Of a DNA stretch of 56,000 bases, positions 19,194 to 26,364 are shown piece by piece. The translations under genes were made by a program, and so were the position numbers. The notes under the pieces are model-generated. The model saw only the letters and a program-made list of their open reading frames with translations. It had not been told where the DNA came from and searched no databases. Source of the stretch: Spartobacteria bacterium (GTDB lineage Bacteria > Verrucomicrobiota > Verrucomicrobiia > Chthoniobacterales > UBA10450); the NCBI GenBank assembly GCA_021325495.1, contig JAJPGZ010000005.1, forward strand, positions 1 to 56,000, written 5' to 3'. How positions within the stretch are numbered: the first letter of the stretch is position 1; each line of letters opens with the position of its first letter.

Positions 19194-19238
19194 GTGAAAG
19201 ACTATGTTCCTTGCCTGAGCATAGTCGCCGGGCATACT
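19194..19238. promoter_or_regulatory. LysR-type operator, copy A (between LysR gene and efflux operon)
   Basis: First of three copies of a 45-base element: GTGAAAG, then exactly 25 bases from its first base, a 19-base dyad GCATA-N9-CATAC with the T-N11-A spacing typical of LysR-type regulators. It ends eleven bases before the LysR start codon and 50 bases ahead of the divergent small gene of the efflux operon. This is the expected place for an autoregulatory, divergently acting site. The other copies are at 22356 and 24437. Confidence 0.65.
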
Positions 19239-19248
19239 CTTGCGCGCC

Positions 19249-20151
19249 GTGGAACTTCGCCACTTGCGCTACTTCGTCGCCGTGGCCGAGATGGAAAACG
19301 TCTCGCGCGCAGCGATGCAACGCTTGCATGTGTCGCAACCGTCGTTGAGCCGGCAGATCCGCGATCTCGAAGATGAAATGGGCGTGCGCTTGCTCGAGCG
19401 CACCGCGAAATCCGTGAAGTTGACCGACGCCGGACGCGCGTTTCTCGATGAAGCTCGCGCCATTCTAAAACAAACCGACGACGCGGTCGGCAAGGTGCGC
19501 GCGATCGCCGGTAAGGCAGAGACGGAGTTACACGTCGGCGACTGGCCGCTCGCAACCGGCCGTATTCTGCCGGCGCTGCTCCGCGCCTATCAAGAAGCAA
19601 TGCCGAAAGTGAAAGTGAAAGTGCACGATTGGCCGGTGGAGAAGAATATCGCAGGCGTGCGCGATGGTCGGCTGCATCTCGCGATCATTCTTCCACCGCT
19701 GAAAGCGAATGCGCTCGAGGAGCTGCGGTTCGAGCCGTTGTTTACCGGGCGCGTTTGTCTCGCCGTTCCCTGCGATCATCCACTTGCGAATAAACGATCG
19801 ATTCCGCTGGCGGATGCGGCCCGCGAGCCGTTCATTGGCCTAACGAGCGAAGACTATCCGCGCTACCATGAATATCTGAGCGCGATTTTCTCCCGCATAG
19901 CCGATAAGCCGCGCGTGGTGGAGGAGCATGATGGTTGGTCCGGCGTTTTTTCCGCAGTCAGCGCCGGGATCGGCGTCGCCCTCACCTCGGACGCGTTCAA
20001 TTATGCATTCAACGACCGGGTCAAGCTTGTACGGCTCACGCCCGAGCCGAAGCGCGTTGCCGTGGGCATCATCACGCGAAAGGGAAAGGCGGGCGCAGCC
20101 GTGGAAAAGTTTTGCCAGTGCGCGAAGGAAGCTTTCGGCGCGGTTCGTTAG
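19249..20151 (+). CDS. LysR-family transcriptional regulator
   Basis: A 300-residue LysR regulator. I choose the GTG at 19249 because it gives the classic beginning MELRHLRYFVAV; a TTG at 19240 is also in frame. Winged helix-turn-helix at about residues 4-62 (recognition helix in VSQPSLSRQIRDLED), then the periplasmic-binding-like effector domain (about 90-300). It is divergent from the RND efflux operon and sits just after an operator-like dyad that recurs in front of the NDH-2 gene and the hydrolase operon, so it probably controls all three and itself. Effector unknown. Confidence 0.93.
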   Translation: MELRHLRYFVAVAEMENVSRAAMQRLHVSQPSLSRQIRDLEDEMGVRLLERTAKSVKLTDAGRAFLDEARAILKQTDDAVGKVRAIAGKAETELHVGDWPLATGRILPALLRAYQEAMPKVKVKVHDWPVEKNIAGVRDGRLHLAIILPPLKANALEELRFEPLFTGRVCLAVPCDHPLANKRSIPLADAAREPFIGLTSEDYPRYHEYLSAIFSRIADKPRVVEEHDGWSGVFSAVSAGIGVALTSDAFNYAFNDRVKLVRLTPEPKRVAVGIITRKGKAGAAVEKFCQCAKEAFGAVR

Positions 20152-20284
20152 GCCAACAGGCTGCCCCCGGGAAGTTGCGCGCTGAATCACTCTCCCGCGC
20201 GGCTCTTCGCAGCGGCGCGCAATTTATGCGCACGCTTTAGCAAATCGCGCACAGGTCGCGCGCCGCGTCGTGAGATCATATCGC

Positions 20285-20470
20285 ATGAACAAACTAACAT
20301 TTAGAGGCAATTGGGACCAGGTGAAGGGCAAACTAAAACAAAAATTCGGTCAACTAACCGATCAAGATCTCCTTTTCGCCGAGGGAAAGGACGATGAACT
20401 TCTCGGGCGCCTGGAAGCGAAGCTCGGGAAAAAGAAAGACGATCTCCGCGCGATGATCGCTCAACTCTAA
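20285..20470 (+). CDS. CsbD-like stress protein
   Basis: A 61-residue CsbD-family protein. The ATG at 20285 gives the conserved start MNKLTFRGNWDQVKGKLKQ, followed by the family's FGQLTDQDLLFAEGK; the upstream in-frame ATG at 20270 is less likely. Family members form small helical bundles, are often general-stress induced, and have no known biochemical role. It is followed by a strong stem-loop. It is monocistronic. Confidence 0.92.
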   Translation: MNKLTFRGNWDQVKGKLKQKFGQLTDQDLLFAEGKDDELLGRLEAKLGKKKDDLRAMIAQL

Positions 20471-20496
20471 GCGATCGCGTCATGCCCATTTCGCAA

Positions 20497-20523
20497 GAGT
20501 CCGCCGGCGGCTGCGGCGGACTC
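20497..20523. terminator. Terminator-like hairpin after CsbD gene
   Basis: A perfect 10-bp inverted repeat (GAGTCCGCCG / CGGCGGACTC) with a 7-base loop lies 27 bases after the CsbD stop and 19 bases before the end of the convergent gene. It lacks a T-run on either side. Shared terminator is the likely role. Confidence 0.6.
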
Positions 20524-20541
20524 GGTGCGAAGGCGACAGCG

Positions 20542-20991
20542 TTAAAACGCGGCGTGGATTGATTTGAGTTCGGCGCGACATGCCTCCGCGAACGCCCTGA
20601 GCGGATCAGCTTTCGCGCCGTCGCGGAACAACGCGCTCAATTCTTCCGCGGAAAGATTCGGCCGCGAGTACTGCGCGGTGATCGCCGCCACCGCCGCTTC
20701 GGCCGCGCTTAAAATTGAGGGCGAAGCGCAAAGCCGGATGCGGTTCAGCAACGCGTAGATCGACAATAGCCGCTCGCCTTTTTCCAAAGTGTTTTCGCAA
20801 GCGTCGAGCGCGCGGGCCGAGCATTCGTGAATGAATTCGCCATAGAGCGCCTCACGTTTCTTCGCTTCCGCGCGGATCGTCTGGCGCTTGCTCGATGTCC
20901 GTTGCGTCACCCACGCCGTCGCGACGCTGGCCGAACCGCCGCAGAGTGATCCGACGATTCCGGCCAATGCGCTGACAATGTTTGCGTCCAT
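20542..20991 (-). CDS. Conserved small membrane-anchored protein after NDH-2
   Basis: A 149-residue protein from the ATG at 20991, two bases after the NDH-2 stop, so clearly in the same operon. The much longer open frame upstream is only antisense-free shadow of NDH-2. One N-terminal helix (NIVSALAGIVGSLCGG) anchors a helical cytoplasmic domain with the KREALYGEFIHECS and ALLNRIRL segments, which I recognise from conserved uncharacterised proteins of Proteobacteria and others. Function unknown; its link with NDH-2 suggests a membrane-associated partner role. Confidence 0.82.
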   Translation of the reverse strand: MDANIVSALAGIVGSLCGGSASVATAWVTQRTSSKRQTIRAEAKKREALYGEFIHECSARALDACENTLEKGERLLSIYALLNRIRLCASPSILSAAEAAVAAITAQYSRPNLSAEELSALFRDGAKADPLRAFAEACRAELKSIHAAF

Positions 20992-20993
20992 GG

Positions 20994-22325
20994 TTAGGCG
21001 GCGGTTCGCGTTTTGCGCTCGGCGCGAATACGTGTCCAGCGTTCGGTCAGCGCTTCGACATCGCGCAGCGTGATCATTTGTTCGATGTCGCGGCCGAATA
21101 AAAGATCGAGCGTCCACGCCGTGACGACGCGAAGTTTCTTCACCAGGCGCGGCAGCTTCATTAAATAAACCGAACGCCACATCCACCAGGCGATGAATCC
21201 GGAGAACTTGAATCCGAACACGCTCGCCACGCCGGTGTGATGACCGATGCTCGCGAGCATCCCCATCGTCCGATAGCGAAACGGTTTTAATTCCGCGCCC
21301 AAAATCGCGCTCTCGATGTTTTTCGCCGCGACAATCGCCTCTCGCATTCCGTGCTGCGCCGTCGGCGGGAAAAATTTTCCCGTTTCGTACCCATCCGGCA
21401 CCGCCGCGCAATCACCGACCGCCCACACCCCCGCGAATCCGCGGACCTGAAGAAATTCGTCCGCCACAATCCGTCCTCTTTCGGTCGCGCACGGCAAGGC
21501 CGCGATCACCGGACTGGGCTTGACGCCGGCCGTCCAAATCAATGTCGCTGCCGGAATCGTTAGGCCGTTGTTCAACGTCACCACCCAGCCATCGTAGTTC
21601 GCCACCCGCGCGCCTTTGATCATCTCCACGTTGCGCTCGCGCATTTTCCGTTCGGCATAACGCCCAAGCTCTTCGCCCAGCTCCGGCAACAGATAATCAC
21701 CCGGATGAATCACCACCACGCGGATCTGTTCGTCGTTCAGCTGCGGATAAAATTTCACGCTTTCGCGAATGAAATCGTTCACCGCGCCGGCCGTTTCCGC
21801 CCCGGCAAATCCACCGCCCGCGATGACAAAGGTGAGCCATTGCCGGCGCGCGCTCGCGTCTGTCTCCACGCTCGCTTCTTCCAGAAACGCCACCATCCGG
21901 TTTCGCAACAGCGCCGCGTCGCTCAGGTTCTTCATCGTCACCGACCAGTCGCGAATGCCGGCGTTGTCGAAAAAATTGGTTTCGGAACCGAGCGCGAGCA
22001 GCAAATGGTCGAACTCAAACTCAAGCGTGTTGTTGTCCAGTCCGTGCGCGCAGCGAACTTTCCGCGCGCTAAGATCGACATCTTGCACGTCGGCTTCGAT
22101 CACGTTCACGTGCCGCACAATCCGCCGCAGTGGATTCACAATGTCGTTAGGCGCAAGATCGCCCGCTGCGACTTCGTGTAACATCGGCGTGAAGAGAATA
22201 AAATTCTCGCGCGCGATCAGCGTTACTTCCACGTCCGGCCGTCGCGCCAGATGTTTGTCCAAATACTTCGCCGCATACAATCCGGCAAATCCGCCGCCTG
22301 CGATTACCACTTTCGTTTTCTTCAT
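20994..22325 (-). CDS. Type II NADH dehydrogenase (NDH-2)
   Basis: A 443-residue non-proton-pumping NADH:quinone oxidoreductase on the inner face of the membrane. The ATG at 22325 starts MKKTKVVIAGGGFAG, placing the FAD Rossmann motif at residues 10-15; the longer frame from 22427 runs through an operator and is not used. A second dinucleotide motif (VIAGGGFAGAET) for NADH lies near residue 168, and a C-terminal tryptophan-rich amphipathic region (IAWWMWRSVYLMKLP) provides membrane binding. Operator copy B lies about 30 bases upstream, so LysR control is likely. Confidence 0.93.
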   Translation of the reverse strand: MKKTKVVIAGGGFAGLYAAKYLDKHLARRPDVEVTLIARENFILFTPMLHEVAAGDLAPNDIVNPLRRIVRHVNVIEADVQDVDLSARKVRCAHGLDNNTLEFEFDHLLLALGSETNFFDNAGIRDWSVTMKNLSDAALLRNRMVAFLEEASVETDASARRQWLTFVIAGGGFAGAETAGAVNDFIRESVKFYPQLNDEQIRVVVIHPGDYLLPELGEELGRYAERKMRERNVEMIKGARVANYDGWVVTLNNGLTIPAATLIWTAGVKPSPVIAALPCATERGRIVADEFLQVRGFAGVWAVGDCAAVPDGYETGKFFPPTAQHGMREAIVAAKNIESAILGAELKPFRYRTMGMLASIGHHTGVASVFGFKFSGFIAWWMWRSVYLMKLPRLVKKLRVVTAWTLDLLFGRDIEQMITLRDVEALTERWTRIRAERKTRTAA

Positions 22326-22355
22326 GGCGGAAAACTGCTTTGGCGCCGGGCGGTT

Positions 22356-22400
22356 GTGAAAGACTCTGTTTCGTTTCTCAGCATAGCCGGAGAGCATGCT
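22356..22400. promoter_or_regulatory. LysR-type operator, copy B (upstream of NDH-2)
   Basis: Second copy of the element: GTGAAAGAC, and after the same 25-base offset the dyad GCATA-N9-CATGC with T-N11-A spacing (22381-22399). It lies between the NDH-2 start and the end of the upstream hydrolase gene, about 30 bases before the NDH-2 ATG, in the same orientation relative to that gene as copy A is to the efflux operon. Confidence 0.62.
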
Positions 22401-22401
22401 G

Positions 22402-23919
22402 TTATTTCCGCGCGAAAACGCGTTCACCCCGGAGTTCGAGCCGAAGAATACGAATCACTTCGCGTTGCGCGTCCGCATTTTCACAGACACCGTGTCCGCT
22501 GCGAACGACGAGCTCCGAGTTCGCGCCATCGAGATGTGAGCTCGCGTAACGAACGACGCCGTCACTGCTCGTTTCGATTGCGCCGCCGTGCTGTTGCCCG
22601 ATGATGCTGTGAAACGGCACGCCGATTGGAAGATCGACAAGTGCATTCAGCGCCGGATCGCGCGGCGAAAGCGTGCGCACGGATGAGAAATTCATCTCGC
22701 GATGAAACGCCTTCGCGCTCGGAGTGGCGGCGTCCGGGTTCGTGGCGACGATTCCAACAATGTCCGTGCGCAGACTCGTCGGTAACCGAATGAGCGAAGC
22801 CGCGACATGACCAATCCAGCTCTCGGCCAAATCACTGCCGCGGTGCGGAGTTGCGGCGAAGATCGCGCGAACGACGCGCAGGTTGCGCCGAAAATGCAAG
22901 CCGTCGACCAGCTCACGGATGACTTGCTTGTCGCCGTGCAATCGCGGCGGCGGCACCGCGAATAGCGACTTCCACAATTCCTCGCCACTTGAACTGACCA
23001 ATGTGTGCGCGCTTAATCCGCCCATGCTGTGCCCGATCACAACGATATGTCTCGTTGCAAAATCGCGGTCACGTGGATCGACATCGTGAATTGTCTTTTC
23101 CAATTCCTGCCGCAACCGCAGCGCATTGAACAACACCGGCGTGCCGGTCGCGTAGAGAAATCCCCAAACTTGAAAATGCGCGCTCACCTCCGCGTCGCGC
23201 CGCATCGCTTTCATAAGATCGACAAACGCGAACGGCGTCGATTGCAGTCCCGGCACCATTAACACGACCGCCTTGTTCGGATCGTATGGCTCCGTCAGAA
23301 AAATTCCCGAGCGCTCTTGCATCGAGCCCGGTCGCAGCATGTTCCGAAAACCACTGTGCACGACCGAGCGGCCACGACGCGACATCGCATCGAGCGCCGC
23401 GTCATCGTCGCGCCTCAAGGCGAATCTCGATCCATTCAATTCGATCGTCGCTTTCGCGGTGACGAACGAAAGATGTGGTTCGCCATTTTCGCGCCGATAA
23501 AGTGCCGTCGCGGAACACAACAACCCATCGGGTGGATAAAAGCGCGCGCTGCTCGTGTCGTAATCGAGCAGCATCGGAGCGCCGATAGACTCGCCAGTCC
23601 GTCGCGATCGCGATACAACATGGTAGCGCGCGAGCGGCAGGTCGATTTTCGATGGATCAAGTTTAACATGAAGAGAATCGAGCTGGGTCCGGAGCTCGTT
23701 AGGCGTATCGCCATCAATGTCTTTTGCGATGGATGCGACGGCGTCGTTGTACATCGACAGGTGGCCACCATCCAACTGCCGATACGCCGCATCTGCTTCC
23801 GCGATGTGTTGATCGAGCCGGTTCGAAGATGTCGATCTTAGCGAGGCGCAGCCGGCGAAGAAAACGAGCGCGAGCAAATGCGCACTCGTTCTTGCTAACC
23901 GGATCGGTCTTGTCCGCAT
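22402..23919 (-). CDS. Lipoprotein alpha/beta hydrolase (esterase/lipase-like)
   Basis: A 505-residue hydrolase. The ATG at 23919 is chosen over 24000 because it opens a lipoprotein signal with lipobox FFAGC (Cys24), so the protein is probably anchored in the outer or inner membrane facing the periplasm. The alpha/beta-hydrolase core lies at about 240-480: oxyanion region VLMVPGLQSTP, nucleophile elbow GHSMGG, and a late histidine in RSGHGV. Last gene of a run of tightly spaced small ORFs preceded by operator copy C. Substrate unknown. Confidence 0.88.
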   Translation of the reverse strand: MRTRPIRLARTSAHLLALVFFAGCASLRSTSSNRLDQHIAEADAAYRQLDGGHLSMYNDAVASIAKDIDGDTPNELRTQLDSLHVKLDPSKIDLPLARYHVVSRSRRTGESIGAPMLLDYDTSSARFYPPDGLLCSATALYRRENGEPHLSFVTAKATIELNGSRFALRRDDDAALDAMSRRGRSVVHSGFRNMLRPGSMQERSGIFLTEPYDPNKAVVLMVPGLQSTPFAFVDLMKAMRRDAEVSAHFQVWGFLYATGTPVLFNALRLRQELEKTIHDVDPRDRDFATRHIVVIGHSMGGLSAHTLVSSSGEELWKSLFAVPPPRLHGDKQVIRELVDGLHFRRNLRVVRAIFAATPHRGSDLAESWIGHVAASLIRLPTSLRTDIVGIVATNPDAATPSAKAFHREMNFSSVRTLSPRDPALNALVDLPIGVPFHSIIGQQHGGAIETSSDGVVRYASSHLDGANSELVVRSGHGVCENADAQREVIRILRLELRGERVFARK

Positions 23920-23930
23920 CGCCGTGAAAG

Positions 23931-24119
23931 TTAGCCGCGCGCCCGTGACAATCCGAGCAATTGCGCGAATCGACGATCGTAGTCGTCGCACTTCGGGCAA
24001 TTACCATCGGTCTCGATCCACTCCGGATGCTGGGCGAGCAGCGCATCGTGCACCTTGCGCCGAAGCGCCGTGTACGCTGGAACTTCAGCGACAAGGTTTG
24101 TTGCATACGTCGCGTTCAT
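23931..24119 (-). CDS. Small CxxC protein (62 aa) ahead of the hydrolase
   Basis: A 62-residue protein starting at the ATG at 24119, MNATYATNLVAEVPAYTALRR split over its first 21 residues, with a CPKC pair near residue 45 in a charged context (GNCPKCDDYDRRF). A longer version from 24173 (80 residues) would overlap the preceding frame. It lies eleven bases before the hydrolase start and two bases after the preceding small frame, so it fits an operon. CxxC may bind metal or be redox active. No family recognised. Confidence 0.6.
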   Translation of the reverse strand: MNATYATNLVAEVPAYTALRRKVHDALLAQHPEWIETDGNCPKCDDYDRRFAQLLGLSRARG

Positions 24120-24121
24120 CG

Positions 24122-24286
24122 TCAGCACCACACGTTCTCGCGCCGCGGGACCGAATTGAAGATTCGGCTCCATCCGCTGCCCGAATTAAAGATCGACATG
24201 TTCAATGCCAGCATCGGATCGTGCCGACGCCGGCGCCCGCGAAACCATTTTCGCGGCGTTTTCTGATTCAGAGTTTTTGTATTCAT
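24122..24286 (-). CDS. Putative small basic protein (54 aa)
   Basis: A 54-residue frame, MNTKTLNQKTPRKWF at the start, rich in arginine (GRRRRH), with a copy of the dispersed motif inside encoding MSIF. It begins three bases after the stop of the preceding 26-residue frame and ends two bases before the 62-residue protein's start. The regular spacing is the main support; composition alone would not convince. May be a chance frame. Confidence 0.35.
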   Translation of the reverse strand: MNTKTLNQKTPRKWFRGRRRRHDPMLALNMSIFNSGSGWSRIFNSVPRRENVWC

Positions 24287-24289
24287 GGC

Positions 24290-24370
24290 TTATCGCCTTT
24301 CGTTAGGCCGTTCCAATTTGAGGTTGAAGAGTGCGAGGACCAAAGTGCACAAGATCGACATAGTGATCAC
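24290..24370 (-). CDS. Putative tiny hydrophobic protein (26 aa)
   Basis: A GTG-started 26-residue frame (MITMSILCTLVLALFNLKLE at its N-terminus) with an ideal AAGGAGG ribosome-binding site seven bases upstream. The hydrophobic run of about 14 residues followed by a charged tail suggests a single short membrane helix. A still smaller 12-codon frame (24367-24405, ATG) overlaps its start by GTGA, so the two could be coupled. It is the first frame with a strong ribosome-binding site after operator copy C. Size resembles KdpF-type small membrane proteins, but no homology is claimed. Confidence 0.4.
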   Translation of the reverse strand: MITMSILCTLVLALFNLKLERPNERR

Positions 24371-24436
24371 GGCTGGTCCTCCTTCTCGTTAGTGGACGTT
24401 TTCATGACCTAACGATGCGGCCATGAGCTCGGTCTT

Positions 24437-24481
24437 GTGAAAGACGAAGTTTCTCGCCTCAGCATAGCCAGCGGGTATGCT
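24437..24481. promoter_or_regulatory. LysR-type operator, copy C (upstream of the small-ORF/hydrolase operon)
   Basis: Third and best copy: GTGAAAGAC followed at the identical 25-base offset by GCATA-N9-TATGC (24462-24480), a perfect five-base dyad with T-N11-A spacing. It lies 30-70 bases ahead of the minus-strand small frames leading to the hydrolase. The remaining bases up to 24691 hold one copy of each dispersed motif and nothing else I recognise; they probably contain the promoter of the plus-strand gene at 24692. Confidence 0.65.
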
Positions 24482-24691
24482 GGATTTGCCCCGGCGCAGC
24501 AGGAACGGCGTTCGTTAGGCTTTGACGGCGTCCCGTTCTTCAACAATTTGGCCGAGAGCGGCGCCGAATCCGGGTGCGGCACGATCTGTTAATTTCCTGT
24601 GACGTTGTCGCCGACCGGATTGTGCAGACCACAGTTAATTGTCGATCTTAGCCAGGTTGACAGGACACGCCCGGCGAGGACAAGCTAGCGC

Positions 24692-25015
24692 ATGCGTGCG
24701 AAAACCTTGTTTCTCATTTTGCTGTGCGGCGTCGCGTTGTTAAGCACTCGGCAAATCGCCACGGCGGACGAACATGAATTCCGCTTCAAAGCGCCGGACG
24801 CGAAAAGCGTCGAGTTGATGTGCGAGTTCAACGGCTGGAAAGGCGTGGCCATGACCAAAGGCGATGACGGCGTCTGGTCGACAAAAGTCACGCTCTCGCC
24901 CGGCACATATGCATACAAATTTCTGGTCGACGGCAAGGATTGGAAACTCGATCCCGATAACTCGAACAAGAAAAGTGTCGATAACGTCGAGAATTCCTCG
25001 ATCGAGATTAAGTAG
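24692..25015 (+). CDS. Secreted CBM48-like (glycogen-binding) domain protein
   Basis: A 107-residue exported single domain: signal peptide at 1-25, then an early-set/CBM48-type beta sandwich as found in AMPK-beta and glycogen-branching enzymes (VELMCEFNGWKGVAMTKGDDG split, then VTLSPGTYAYKFLVDGKDW). The NGW and YKFLVDG segments are the family signature for starch or glycogen binding. It is clearly paralogous to the N-terminal domain of the esterase at 42371, which shares the FRFxxPDAxSVxLMC pattern. It stands alone, so it may be a carbohydrate-binding periplasmic protein or remnant of a larger enzyme. Confidence 0.85.
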   Translation: MRAKTLFLILLCGVALLSTRQIATADEHEFRFKAPDAKSVELMCEFNGWKGVAMTKGDDGVWSTKVTLSPGTYAYKFLVDGKDWKLDPDNSNKKSVDNVENSSIEIK

Positions 25016-25130
25016 CGCGTCGTCGCCGCCACGCCTAACAACTTCTCGATCTTCCCGAGACAGTTCGTCGCTTTCATCTTTGTTAGCGTCCTGGCCAAAC
25101 GGCCATTACCGCAAGTCGCGCGGCGTTGCA

Positions 25131-25168
25131 GCGAATGTTGACCCCGAAAGCTTTCGGGGTTGATTCGC
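25131..25168 (+). promoter_or_regulatory. Perfect palindrome just before the aminotransferase start
   Basis: A 20-base perfect palindrome, ACCCCGAAAG and its complement, occupies 25141-25160 and is flanked by an outer pair GCGAAT (25131) / ATTCGC (25163). The structure ends five bases before the GTG start and includes the GGGG that could serve as ribosome-binding site. It may be a terminator for the preceding gene or a translational attenuator. There is no T-run. Confidence 0.4.
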
Positions 25169-25172
25169 GTTC

Positions 25173-26357
25173 GTGACAACGCCCCGCGAACTTCGTCTGG
25201 CCAAACGAATGGCGCGTCTCGGCACCGAGACCGCGTTCGAAGTCTTAGTGAAAGCGCGCGCTCTCGAAGCGCAGGGGCGCGACATTGTTCATCTCGAAAT
25301 CGGCGAGCCGGATTTCGATACCCCGCACAACATCATCGATGCGGCGTGCGACGCGTTGCACAAAGGTTTCACCCATTACGGGCCGTCGGCCGGTTTGCCG
25401 CAATTGCGCGAAGCCATCGCGCAATACGTCAGCGAAACACGACATGTCGATGTTACGCCGGATGAAGTCGTCGTCGTGCCCGGCGGAAAGCCGATCATTT
25501 TTTTCACCATTCTCGCGCTCGCCGACGAAGGCGACGAAGTCATTTATCCGAATCCCGGATTCCCGATTTACGAATCGATGATCAACTACGTTGGCGCAAA
25601 TGCGGTGCCGATTCGTCTGCGCGAAGAAATGGATTTCCGTCTCGATGTCGATGAGCTCGCGTCACTCATTAGCGACCGGACGAAATTGATCATCCTAAAT
25701 TCGCCGCAGAACCCGACCGGCGGCGTTCTCACTAAGATCGACATCGAACGCATCGCACAAGCAATCGGCGATCGCAACGTCATGATCATGAGCGACGAAA
25801 TTTACAGCCGGCTCATTTTCGAAGGCGAACATCATTCCATCATGTCGATCGACGGAATGAAGGAGCGCACCATTCTGCTCGACGGTTTTTCAAAAACCTA
25901 CGCCATGACCGGTTGGCGCATGGGTTACGGCGTGATGCGTGTCGATCTTGCCGCGCAAGTTTCACGTTTGATGACGAACTCGAACTCGTGCACCGCGAGT
26001 TTCACGCAAATCGCCGGCATCGAAGCGTTGCGCGGGTCGCAGGATTCCGTCACGGAAATGTGCGCGAAGTTCAAAGAACGCCGGGACGTCATGGTCGCGG
26101 GGCTGAATAAGATCAAAGGATTCTCGTGTCGCTTGCCGAAAGGCGCGTTCTACGTTTTCCCGAACGTCACGAAAACGGGTTGGCCTTCCAAAACACTTGC
26201 GGATGCATTGCTCAACGATGCCGGCGTCGCGGGTTTATCAGGAACTGCGTTTGGCGATTTCGGCGAAGGCTATTTGCGCTTTAGCGTCGCGAACTCGATC
26301 GAGAATATCGAGAAAGCGCTCGAACGCGTCAGCACTTGGGCGAACAAAAATTTGTAA
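25173..26357 (+). CDS. PLP-dependent aminotransferase, class I/II
   Basis: A 394-residue aspartate-type aminotransferase of fold type I. Visible landmarks are the LEIGEPDFDTP segment, the cofactor-binding aromatic region, NPQNPTGG-like NSPQNPTGG, the SDEIYSRL aspartate-tyrosine pair, the PLP lysine in GFSKTYAMTGWR (about residue 240) and the substrate arginine near FGEGYLRFSVA. The GTG at 25173 is in keeping with family length; ATG at 25209 is an alternative. First gene of an operon with a 2-hydroxyacid dehydrogenase seven bases downstream, which suggests amino acid/2-oxoacid interconversion such as serine-glyoxylate or aromatic metabolism. Confidence 0.94.
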   Translation: MTTPRELRLAKRMARLGTETAFEVLVKARALEAQGRDIVHLEIGEPDFDTPHNIIDAACDALHKGFTHYGPSAGLPQLREAIAQYVSETRHVDVTPDEVVVVPGGKPIIFFTILALADEGDEVIYPNPGFPIYESMINYVGANAVPIRLREEMDFRLDVDELASLISDRTKLIILNSPQNPTGGVLTKIDIERIAQAIGDRNVMIMSDEIYSRLIFEGEHHSIMSIDGMKERTILLDGFSKTYAMTGWRMGYGVMRVDLAAQVSRLMTNSNSCTASFTQIAGIEALRGSQDSVTEMCAKFKERRDVMVAGLNKIKGFSCRLPKGAFYVFPNVTKTGWPSKTLADALLNDAGVAGLSGTAFGDFGEGYLRFSVANSIENIEKALERVSTWANKNL

Positions 26358-26364
26358 GATCGAC

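Noticed and set aside
20992-21411. Upstream 140-residue extension of the 149-residue protein after NDH-2
   Set aside because: It lies inside NDH-2 in another frame, is low in hydrophobic residues and rich in arginine; the ATG at 20991 gives the conserved family start.
19194-24481. The 45-base LysR-type element as a mobile or REP-like repeat
   Set aside because: There are only three copies in 56 kb, all upstream of genes and with conserved internal spacing, which fits an operator better; a genome-wide search is needed to settle it.
26197-26364. N-terminal extension of the 2-hydroxyacid dehydrogenase
   Set aside because: It runs within the aminotransferase gene in another frame; the ATG at 26365 gives a normal family N-terminus.
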